Origin: Branchiostoma floridae
Taxonomy: Eukaryota > Chordata > Leptocardii > Amphioxiformes > Branchiostomatidae
Length of the DNA: 64,000 bases
Assembly (NCBI RefSeq): GCF_000003815.2
Contig: NC_049995.1
Location: 16,258,437-16,322,436 of the forward strand
Direction: 5' to 3'
Shown: positions 55,424 to 64,000 of the stretch, one piece after another
Position numbering within the stretch: position 1 is the stretch's first letter
Layout: each line of letters opens with the position of its first letter
The notes under the pieces: generated by a model
What the model saw: only the letters and a program-made list of their open reading frames with translations
The model's database searches: none
What the model was told of the DNA's origin: nothing
Program-made: the position numbers and the translations under genes

Positions 55424-57627
55424 ATGGCTGCTAACTTCACCGGAAACTGGAAGCTAGTTGAGTCGCAGAATTTCGACGAATATCTGCAGGCCCTTGGTGA
55501 GTCATAATATACTTCTTTCACATCATAAAGTCCCAGGTATAACATAAACCAGTCTATATAACAGTTCTTGTCTAGACTTTATATTTACTTTACTTTACGT
55601 TGTTACTTGCCAAGAAAAAAATGTAAAATACACACTAAATGTCTGTTTGTGGCGTCGTCTGTGGCGTAACTGGTAGAGCGTCCTGCTCGGAATCCTAGAG
55701 GTCCCGAGTTGGATACCCGCCATGCTCCCAACGTTGTGCCTTTTGAAAGCTACACAGGCTTCCTCATTTACATGGGGAAAAAATGGGTACCTGACTTCGG
55801 TTGGGAGGTAAAAGTAAATTTTGCAATCCTGTGTATGTGGCGCTGTTAAAATAAGTTTCTTCCTTGAGTGCAGTGCCACATTGTCCTCGTCTGTCAAAAA
55901 TTGGTACCTGACTTCGGCCGGGAAGGTAAAAGTCTACCTTTACCTTCTGTCTGTACCGTGTATGTGGCACTGTTGATATAAGTTACAAACTTGAGTGCAG
56001 TGCCACATTGTCCTCGTCTGTCTGAAATGGCTACCTGACTTCGGTCGGGGAGGTGAAAGAAAAGATTACCGTTACCTTCTGTCAGTACTGTGTATGTTAA
56101 AATAAGTTACTAATAAACTTGCAGTGCCACATTGTCCTCGTCTGTCCGAAGCAAAATAGGAAAAAAAAGCTATGGGAAGTGAATGAGGCCACTTGCATCA
56201 GTGTCCACTAACCGAGACGGGGGTTGATACCAACTTCCAGGCACCTTTGACGCTTTGCTGACGTCACAAATCCGGTCTGAGTGTATGACATAGGCTTTGG
56301 CTCATTTCAACTTGATAAGGATCAGAGGACTGATGGAATTAGCGCTTTATTTTGTGTCGGATAGAAAGTTGTAAAATTGTAAATAATGTTGACTACCGTC
56401 ACAGATGAACTTACATTCAAGAAAAAAACTCTCTGTGTCCAATCCAGGCGTGGACGCCGACAAGCGGAAGATCGTGGTGAGCGCCAGTCCTCGTCACGAG
56501 ATCCAACAAGACGGTGACAGTTTCACGGTCAAGACCACCGGCCTCCAGAACAAGACTATCAGCTTCAAGCTCGGAGGACAGTTTGAGGACGAGTTGCCTT
56601 CGGGCAAAGTCAAGGTCAGTACCATTTTTCTGATCTTTAAAATGGTTAATATTTAGCGTCCCCTGCTCTTAGTACAATGCTAGACTTTCTTCCAACACAA
56701 AGGTATACCATGGATCAAATTTTCAACAACCACTGACGCCGCTCCTGACCAATCACTTCAGAACGTAAACTCGCGAGAGTTAAGAACACGTGGTCTTGCG
56801 GATCTTTGACGTCAGCAGTTGGTCAAACGTGCCAGGAAGTTTGATAACAACCAACGCAGATATTACATGTCGGTAGTATATGTCACTTGCAATCAGTTGG
56901 GCAATAATTTGCAATAAACGCATGTATAATTAATAATCTTATGTTGCATATTATGTATCACCACAGGTCGTGCCTACTTTAGTCGGAGGCAAGCTGCATT
57001 TTGAAATCGAAGGACCGAAGGGAAAGATGACCACCGACCGGGAGATCCGCGCAGACGGCCGGCTCTACATGGTCAGTACTTCTGCGAAATGAAAAATGCC
57101 CCTGCAGTTCCAAAGCAAGCTGCTAGGGGGCCAAACATACAATACGCCTTCCGTACATCCGTAGCTATATGCCAAAAAAATCAAGACCATAGCATGTCCA
57201 GGTAAAAATGATTTTAGAAAATCGAAGTTCTGCTGCAGTACCAAGGTCACATAACAGGGGGCCCAGCATCGACCCTGGCCTTCCTCTTTCCAATATATAC
57301 CCACATACCAAATAACATTACAATTCATTCAGATGTTCTAATGTTATGCTGACCACAAATATGCGGAAACACAAACACGCAGATAGACAGACACATAGCT
57401 AGGTACAGCAGAGAGACAGACAGACACACCAAAAACTAGACCTCCATTTTTCATAGAGGTAATAATGAGAAAAATTAAGATTCTATATAGTCTTCCTCGC
57501 TCAGTTTACTGATCAAACATCGTTTTGTCACAGCAGACTATAAATCTGTTGTTTTTGTTTCCATGATTGCCAGGTGATGACGGCTGGGAACGGGACCACC
57601 TGCACCAGGATCTTCGCCAGGGAGTAA
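55424..57627 (+). CDS. Intracellular lipid-binding protein B (CRABP/FABP family)
   Basis: Exons 55424-55496, 56448-56614, 56967-57071 and 57574-57627 (TAA) give 132 residues with exactly the exon sizes and phases of gene A (73, 167, 105 nt, then the end). The N terminus FTGNWKLVESQNFDEYLQAL is the iLBP signature; GGQFEDELPSGKVK precedes exon 3, GGKLHFEIEGPKG is a core strand, and the end TTCTRIFARE strongly recalls CRABP ('CTRIxxRE'), with Phe in place of the usual Tyr of R-x-Y. The lid helix (VDADKRKIVVSAS) lacks the FMIRQLAK form of gene A. An acceptor (GTTTCAG at 55410) precedes the ATG, joining the 5'-UTR exon near 54980. It is a tandem paralogue of gene A. Ligand unknown; retinoids or fatty acids are the family choices. 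Confidence 0.93.
55652..56165 (+). mobile_element. tRNA-derived SINE with triplicated tail
   Basis: The tRNA-like head carries A box TGGCGTAACTGG (55662) and a B-box-like GGTCCCGAGTTGGATACCC (55700). Its 3' module (TACCTGACTTCGG ... GTGCAGTGCCACATTGTCCT, CGTCTGTC) then repeats three times at about 128-bp spacing (from about 55785, 55908 and 56030). It lies in intron 1 of gene B. Confidence 0.7.
56680..56780. repeat. MITE arm (GGTATACC / GATCAAATTTTCAAC family)
   Basis: One arm of the family complete at 22495: CTTCCAACACAAAGGTATAC, GGATCAAATTTTCAACAACC and GACCAATCACTTCAGAACGT. Confidence 0.65.
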
Positions 57628-58189
57628 CTATGGAGACTTGTTACCATGGACACCCGTCACCAGGGCAACGGGTGTAAACTTACCGGCATGCTGATTTTCC
57701 TGTTTTTATTTTCTGCAACTTCGTGAATAAGACGAGCAAATCATTACGTAACTAACCACCCACCTTGATTGTAGCATAATACGTAAGGGGTTCTTCTGAA
57801 GTCAGCGTAAAGCGATGTCAGGACCCCCAATGCAGACCCTCTTGAATAGCAACACTAGTGTATGTGGCAGCTGGAACATTTTGCAACTGCAGTAACCATA
57901 GCAACTAGCAATGTTAACATGCAGTAACTATAGCAACTAGCAATGGTCACAGTCAAGGCAAAAGCAAGAGCCTAACCTCTGCTTGGAGAATAGCCAAGGC
58001 AAGTTTGACTCACGGACAAACCGTTAGTAACCATGGCAACTAGAAACACAGGAAACAGCTTCGTTGACAGTGTAAACAATCATGTGACTGGTTTTCTCAC
58101 GAAACTTTGGCAAAATAAAATCCACTTCAGTTCAATTCATGGCTACTTTTGTCCTTCTGATAATTACCTCCGAGAAAATGGAGATATGT

Positions 58190-58245
58190 TTTTGTGTGTA
58201 TCTGTGTGCGTGTGTTTATCTGTGTCCTTGTGTCTGTATTTCTCT

Positions 58246-58312
<67 letters not shown>

Positions 58313-58795
58313 TATTTGGGTGGGTGAGTGTGTTTGTGTGTGTGTGNNNNNNNNNNNNNNNNNNNNNNNNNNNNNNNNNNNNNNNNNNNNNNNNNNNNNN
58401 NNNNNNNNNNNNNNNNNNNNNNNNNNNNNNNNNNNNNNNNNNNNNNNNNNNNNNNNNNNNNNNNNNNNNNNNNNNNNNNNNNNNNNNNNNNNNNNNNNNN
58501 NNNNNNNNNNNNNNNNNNNNNNNNNNNNNNNNNNNNNNNNNNNNNNNNNNNNNNNNNNNNNNNNNNNNNNNNNNNNNNNNNNNNNNNNNNNNNNNNNNNN
58601 NNNNNNNNNNNNNNNNNNNNNNNNNNNNNNNNNNNNNNNNNNNNNNNNNNNNNNNNNNNNNNNNNNNNNNNNNNNNNNNNNNNNNNNNNNNNNNNNNNNN
58701 NNNNNNNNNNNNNNNNNNNNNNNNNNNNNNNNNNNNNNNNNNNNNNTGCTTTGTGTGCGTGTGTCTGTGTGTCTGTTCGTGTGTTTTCACGATTT
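58190..58795. repeat. TG microsatellite containing a 400-N gap
   Basis: (TG)n from 58190 to 58346 and again 58747-58790, with N from 58347 to 58746. Any ORF across it is meaningless. The region 57628-58190 downstream of gene B holds repeated AGTAACCATAGCAACTAGCAA pieces and no gene. Confidence 0.95.
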
Positions 58796-58937
58796 CTTTC
58801 CATAAGCTCGCCGTGGACACTGACAGGAAATAATAGGTCAAAGGTCTCAGAATATATTGCTGCCCTGTGTGCCATTAGGCACCACAAGAGTCTGAAAAAA
58901 AAGAAACATTAAAAAAGAAACCACTGGTATAGATGTG

Positions 58938-59517
58938 CGAGGGGCGTTCAATAAGTAATAACTCTGACCCACTTCCAGTTGTCTGATCTAAATGAAATTT
59001 GGCATGTGTAACGATTCATATCTCTATAGTTTATGTTGCAAAAAAGCCAGCTCTGAACTAATTGTGGTTTCTGATTTACTGGTGTTTGAACTGAGTTAGG
59101 TGTGAAATGGACCAGGTGTGAAAAAGAGCCAGCCGAGTGTCGCGCAGTGATCCGGTTTTTGTATTTGAAAGGACTCACACCAAAGGAGACTTTTGATGAA
59201 ATGAAAGAAACTTATGGTGATGATGCCCCATCATATGACCTTGTAAAACGCTGGCGTCCTGAATTCAAACATAGCCGGAAGTCTATGGAAACAGTTCCCA
59301 GAGCTGGTCGTTCCTCTTCTGCCATTGATGAGGCATCTGTTGGAGGACCAACCTGGGGTGTCCTACAAAAACGGTGTCCAGAGCTGCATCAAACGATGGA
59401 AGAAATGCACAACTCTGGGTGGTTCCTATGAAGAGAAAGACTAATAACTGTGCCAAGTTTCATTAATCTCCTGCTATGGGAAATGAGTCAGAGTTATTAC
59501 TTATTGAATGCCCCTCG
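58938..59517 (+). mobile_element. Internally deleted mariner-like element
   Basis: Termini CGAGGGGCGTTCAATAAGTA and TACTTATTGAATGCCCCTCG are near-perfect inverted repeats continuing through ATAACTCTGAC / GTCAGAGTTAT. Inside, the N-terminal helix-turn-helix of a mariner transposase (AECRAVIRFLYLKGLTPKET; SYDLVKRWRPEFK; VPRAGRSSSA) passes, after a large deletion and frame change, into the C-terminal end (SCIKRWKKCTTLGGSYEEK). The catalytic DDD/E region is absent, so the copy is non-autonomous. Confidence 0.85.
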
Positions 59518-59519
59518 TA

Positions 59520-60210
59520 CCGACGACTCTCACTCACTCACTCCGGCGAGCTCGCTCGGAATCTCCGCATGACTAGTAAGCATGACTACTAGCATGACCG
59601 ACTACTATTAAGTATCAAATACCTCCTCACAAAGGAACACGAAATAGAAATGCCTTAGTTATGAAACCAGAATTGATTTGTTCAAGTAATAAATTCTTAA
59701 ATGTTTTTCCATTGATCTCCGGTATAATACGTGGAGCTCGTTGCCAACAAGTATTGTGGGAACATCCTTATCAGATAGCTAGAAAAACGCAAGAATGGCA
59801 GTTACATACTAGCCTCAAATATCTTTCGTGTTGGGGTCTGGCAGGATGGCTGTAGAAAGGTTCTCGAAGGCTCTTGATCAGAGGGAGGAGAACCTAGGAT
59901 TGATGACCACTCACACCACAGGTAGCCAGCTACAACACACCACAGTTGGTCAGCAGGCTATCACAGTAGCGAATAAGGTACTTAGTGGTCACTGTTATGG
60001 ATTAAAATTAAAGAAATACAGTTGGGGGTCTTTAACCAATCATGGTAGGGTGTAATTACCTCCTGCTGATTCTGCTACTGTTCTATTGGTGGAGTTTTTT
60101 TGCCCACTATAAGGGGCAAAATTGAGAAGAGTTCCTATGTCATCCTGCCAGACCCCTGCACGATAGATACTTGAGATCGGGCTGGGGTTTGGTAACCAGG
60201 CTAGTTACAT
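59520..60210. other. Unannotated stretch before the minisatellite
   Basis: No gene is seen. Sequences such as GGTCTGGCAGGATG (59835) and CATCCTGCCAGACCCC (60140) form an inverted pair ~300 bp apart, hinting at a further inverted-repeat element. Confidence 0.4.
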
Positions 60211-60214
60211 ACAT

Positions 60215-60973
60215 ATAGATACAGATACAGAAGCTGGTGTGTTGCACCAAGGAGGATATATGGTTACACCGAAGCTGGTATATGTGTTACACCGAAGGGT
60301 GGTTATAAATACGTATACCGGCTGTACAGCACAGAAGGCCTTATATACCGGCTATATAGATACAGATACAGCATGTTACACCGAAGGGCGGTTATACCGG
60401 CTATATAGATACAGATACAGAAGCTGGTGTGTTACACCGAAGGGCGGTTATACCAGCTATATATTAGATACAGATACAGATACAGAAGCTGGTGTGTTAC
60501 ACCGAAGGGCGGTTATACCGGCTATATACATACAGATACAGAAGCTGGTGTGTTACGCCGAAGGGTGGTCATATTTATGGCTATACAGATACAGATACAG
60601 AAGCTGGTATGTTACACCGAAGGGCGGTTATATCGGCTATATAGATACAGATACAGAAGCTGGACGTGTGTTACGCAGAAGGGTGGTTATACCGGCTATA
60701 CAAATGCAGATACAGAAGCTGGTGTGTTACACCGAAGGGCGGTTATACCGGCTATATAGATACAGATACAGAAGCTGGACGTGTGTTACGCAGAAGGGTG
60801 GTTATACCGGCTATACAAATGCAGATACAGAAGCTGGTGTGTTACACCGAAGGGCGGTTATACCGGCTATATAGATACAGATACAGAAGCTGGTGTGTTA
60901 CGCCGAAGGGCGGTTATACTGGCTATATAGATACAGATACAGGCGCTGGTGTGTTACACCGAAGGGCGGTTAA
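60215..60973 (+). repeat. 56-bp minisatellite array
   Basis: About 12 units of GGCTATATAGATACAGATAC, AGAAGCTGGTGTGTTACACC, GAAGGGCGGTTATACC with small variants (AAGGGTGG, ACGTGTGTTACGCAG, CAAATGCAGATAC). A higher-order pair of ~112 bp repeats at about 60650-60870. Reading frames through it are artefacts. It ends about 230 bp before the third lipid-binding promoter. Confidence 0.92.
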
Positions 60974-61039
60974 GCTAAAGCAACGCCCCCATAACTCCCC
61001 CTTACCTTGCTACTGTTGTTTGTCCGCTGCCCTTAAGGT

Positions 61040-61085
61040 CGTCGTCATTAGGGTCATGCTCGTAAGGTCATTGACCCTTGGGTTT
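61040..61085 (+). promoter_or_regulatory. AGGTCA palindrome upstream of third lipid-binding promoter
   Basis: AGGTCA-T-TGACCC at 61065-61077 is an inverted repeat with one-base spacing, with further GGTCA at 61052 and AAGGTCG at 61035. The nearly identical AGGCCA-T-TGACCT lies at 62165-62177. These are nuclear-receptor-type elements by sequence only. Confidence 0.5.
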
Positions 61086-61205
61086 GACGTCATGTTTTGT
61101 CTGTCTACTGTTACGATGAGTCGGCTGGCTGCCACGCCTAATTATGTAATTCGATAATTACCAGTATTTGTTAATGCGTGGTTGAGTTTCAAAAGGTGGG
61201 CAAGG

Positions 61206-61297
61206 TATAAATACAGGCCGCCAGCCGCTACCCACAGTACTGTGAAGCAGACACCAACTGTGAGCTACTCGGCATATACGGGAACTACACAATCAAG
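61206..61297 (+). promoter_or_regulatory. TATA box and 5'-UTR exon of a third lipid-binding gene
   Basis: TATAAATACAGG at 61206, then a leader (GTACTGTGAAGCAGACACCA; CGGGAACTACACAATCAAG) and the donor GTAAGA at 61298 match the gene B leader base for base over much of its length. The following intron also starts alike (TTTTATAGGAC ... GATCAGTTCGTGTG). No coding exon 1 was found up to 64000, so the gene continues outside the window or is incomplete. Confidence 0.7.
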
Positions 61298-61364
61298 GTA
61301 AGATTCTAGAGTTTTCTGCCGTTTTATAGGACGATTGTAATACATGTAAGGATCAGTTCGTGTG

Positions 61365-61366
61365 TA

Positions 61367-61410
<44 letters not shown>

Positions 61411-61585
61411 GGTGTGTGTGTGTGTGTGTGTGCATATACGCGTGTTTAATTTTGTGTTATAACCTATGTTATGTATCCGCGTATGCGTGTAACGTAAGTG
61501 TATGTGTCCGCGCGTATGTTTGTGTCTGCTTGTGTGCGTGTCTGCGTGAGTCTCTCTGTGCGTCTCTTTCTTTCTCCCTGTGTTG
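61365..61585. repeat. TG-rich microsatellite
   Basis: (TG)n, then GTGTCTGC/CTCTCTG variants, in the presumed first intron of the third lipid-binding gene. Confidence 0.9.
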
Positions 61586-62004
61586 GTATTGAAAGAAAGA
61601 GAGGGAGAGAGCACCTTTCCTGTGATTTGTATGTGGCACTGTGGACTTTAAGCATGTCAGCCAAAATTTCCTTTGCTCACCTACAAATGGACACGGGTTT
61701 CCTAACATCTGGTTTACAGCGATCGGGTCTCAAATTGAGATTGAAGATTGTACATAATTCTAAACATTGTTGAATCAAAAAGAAATGCGCTTGTAAGTGT
61801 AAGTAAGCACATGCCATGTAACTTGATACTGGCCTTACAGAAAGGTGTGTGGTAGTTGTGAGAAAATTTGGATGTCTAAGATATTTTCCCAGAGAAGTAG
61901 AACGGCAGACGAACAGCGAACCAGCTGCAGTCTGCTTACGTTGAGAAATGAAGGCAATTTTCATATTACACATAATTTTGTCACTCGTAAGATCACCGTG
62001 TTAG

Positions 62005-62180
62005 GTCGGATCGTTTGTCCGAAAGGTCATTTATGATTGCTTAACCCCAGTCACGTTGTCATGGCGACATATAATAATAATAATAATATGAACATGTATG
62101 GCGTCTAGAAGCAAGTTCTGACCGCGAGGTCATTAACCTGAAACGCTTTCTGGTCTTAACCGAAAGGCCATTGACCTTTC
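62005..62180. promoter_or_regulatory. Further AGGTCA half-sites and an AAT repeat
   Basis: GAAAGGTCATTT (62021), GCGAGGTCATTAACCTG (62129) and AGGCCATTGACCT (62165) lie around a short (AAT)n at 62071. They fall within the presumed intron of the third lipid-binding gene. Confidence 0.35.
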
Positions 62181-62654
62181 GCGTCCACAGCATTTGTTAA
62201 TAAAGCAATCCTAATTTGTCTAGAGTTTTACAACGGCGAAAAAATAACTATTGTGTCGTTTACTACAAACTAGCTATTCTGCTTGCCTAAGATTTAGCTG
62301 TGTTCGTTAGAAAGAATTGGAAATTAATATGAAATCATACTGTAACTTGTAACCATCCCCCTCCACTGAATGGAATAGCCCACCGTGTGATTCAGAGTAG
62401 ACGCGTGGCCACGCCCACCTTTGTAAAAAGGTAGACCTGCGAAATAAAGACATAAAAATGCCAAATTTCTGACTGGCACGCTTCAATCAAGATTGTTATT
62501 GGTCGTTCTTCCAATTTCCATGCTATATTAAGTCAAGTAAGTCAATTAGTTGCACTAAGGAGGTTATATTTATGGGTTTCTTATAGGGCTATAGAATAAC
62601 CTCCTTGACCTTGGTTGCCCTGGTATTTGTGTCTATCAGGTGACAGCGTTGTCA

Positions 62655-62795
62655 CACCCGTCAGTTCTAGAGTTAGCTATAGTATACACTTGTTGTCTGA
62701 TACAAACCATACTGGAGTCAGGACTGGAGTTCTAGAGTTAGCTATAGTATACACTAGTAGTCTGATACAAACCATACTGGAGTCAGGACGCACTC
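62655..62795. repeat. 67-bp tandem duplication
   Basis: GTTCTAGAGTTAGCTATAGT, then ATACACT-GT-GTCTGATACA and AACCATACTGGAGTCAGGAC occur twice in a row. Confidence 0.85.
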
Positions 62796-62835
62796 AAGTC
62801 AAGGTAGGACACTGTCGCTTCTGGGTGTAACGGCC

Positions 62836-63237
62836 ACTATACACCTTTCTCACGCGGCGGCCATGATAGATCTAAAACGAGTTCAATGAGGCAAACAAAA
62901 GGCTGTCCATCATAATTAGCAGTTCAACTAATGATATCCTGCCAATTAGGGAAGCGACCAATAAGTGAAGTCCGTCAAATATTTGCATTATTATGTTTTT
63001 ATTTTGCATCTCTTAAGGGACTATGGGACCAGTCTACACTACTTTAAATTGCTACATTTTTCGGTGCATAACACTAATTATGATTTTTATTATTCTATCT
63101 TATATCATGAAAGTTTGTATGGTTTCGGGGAAAACTAAATGGGACCTGATTTTAGAAATAAGTTTTGTCTGTTTGCCTCATTGACCTCGTCTTCGATCTA
63201 TCATGGCCGCCGCGGCGCCGCGTGAGAAAGGTGTATT
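62836..63237. mobile_element. Inverted-repeat MITE
   Basis: TACACCTTTCTCACGCGG, CGGCCATGATAGATC and TTCAATGAGGCAAACAAAAG at the left mirror GTTTGCCTCATTGA, GATCTATCATGGCCG and CGCGTGAGAAAGGTGTA at the right (~70-bp arms with a small insertion). No coding capacity. From 63240 to 64000 nothing further is seen. Confidence 0.75.
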
Positions 63238-64000
63238 AAACACAATTCCGGCGGTCACATCTATTAAATTCATCGCCTTGAAAAATATACGTCTGAAGAC
63301 TAGTATGATCTTGTATCTTAACTGTGTATACGGGGTGAGGGTAGTGGACTAGAGATCGCTCAAACACAGTCTGTGTTTCAATAAGACTTAAGTTATGTTA
63401 GTTTAGGTTATTTATGTAGGAACCTTTTTTTCTGTAAAGATTGAGGCGTTTTCAACTAGAAAATCCTCAAGAATTCCCCACTATTCAATCGTAATGCACC
63501 AGATTATCTATAGTGCTTTAGCCCCAAATCGTCGACACAACAATTACTGAAAACTGGTTCTTCCACATTCTCCAAAGTAAGTCTGTCAGTCATGACAATC
63601 TTTCCCCAATCTCTTTCCGAATGATTACGTCTTTTCAATAGAAAATGGCAATTACAGGTTAATTAAGGTGACCGAATGCAAAATACTAACATTACATAGA
63701 TCTATTACTATTGTCGTGGATGCCATTGTAAGCACGATATATTCGCTATTCTATACAATTTATATATTGTTAGTCATTATTATCCTTTGTAAAATTCCAT
63801 GGTAAAAATCTGTTGTCCTTGTCTCTGTCAACAGGGCTAGCCCTTTGTAATAGCCACAGGGTATTTGGACAGCCCTGGCTGTGTGCGCTGAACAGCCAAA
63901 CTGATAAATAATATATTAACAGGTCTATCCATACAATCATTCTAGGCCCTACTTAAAACCTATACAATGCAAACAGTCAGTCAATATTGTAGGAGTCTTA

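Noticed and set aside
55655-55725. Possible tRNA gene with A and B boxes
   Set aside because: It cannot fold into a full cloverleaf by eye and is followed by a shared SINE tail, so it was called a SINE head.
58033-58912. Long ORFs spanning the N gap
   Set aside because: They consist of unknown bases and a TG microsatellite.
60215-60973. CRISPR-like array of regular repeats
   Set aside because: Units are contiguous without unique spacers, and the sequence is animal nuclear DNA.
60239-61157. 211- and 163-codon ORFs with repeated Tyr-Arg units
   Set aside because: They are open frames through the 56-bp minisatellite, without a start context or downstream gene.

Overview
The window reads as intron-rich animal nuclear DNA. 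It is most likely from a cephalochordate (amphioxus, Branchiostoma). That is an inference from chordate-like SNRNP40, DTWD1 and CRABP/FABP-type genes, short exons with ordinary GT-AG introns, very dense short inverted-repeat elements, and a large leucine-rich-repeat receptor. No database search was possible. There are two N gaps: 28783-28882 (100 N) and 58347-58746 (400 N).

Layout of host genes: (1) an unrecognised protein gene whose 5' end lies outside the window (158-7026, +); (2) an EF-hand gene of MCFD2/CGREF1 type (8557-10982, -) with a duplicated last exon; (3) a divergent secreted FG-GAP/VCBS gene in nine exons (13083-19419, +); (4) a two-exon LRR transmembrane receptor with a long tyrosine-rich tail (21008-25141, +); (5) SNRNP40, the U5 snRNP WD40 protein (28279-34917, +), missing about 50 residues next to an N gap; (6) DTWD1, a tRNA-uridine aminocarboxypropyltransferase (37023-39013, -); (7) a lone possible first exon of a type II membrane protein (40380-40550, +); (8) a tandem cluster of intracellular lipid-binding proteins (CRABP/FABP fold): gene A (44186-53398), gene B (54890-57627), and a third TATA box plus 5'-UTR exon (61206-61297) whose coding exons lie beyond the window.

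The most striking mobile element is a near-complete tyrosine-recombinase retrotransposon (45442-50525) inside intron 2 of lipid-binding gene A. It has an open gag ORF, an RT/RNase H ORF, a tyrosine recombinase ORF, and the A1-ORFs-B1-A2-B2 split direct repeats of Ngaro/PAT-type elements. A few kilobases downstream a LINE 3' fragment is flanked by two 510-bp copies of host DNA, each carrying the last exon of gene A. Other repeats include hAT-like, TA-flanked, PIF/Harbinger-like and mariner-like elements, truncated LINEs, tRNA-derived SINEs, a 56-bp minisatellite and microsatellites.

A recurring theme is local duplication of an exon or exon edge together with its splice site. It occurs at about a dozen places in six of the genes. 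Either this lineage keeps making local tandem duplications around exons, or the assembly has joined divergent haplotypes; reads and transcripts would decide.
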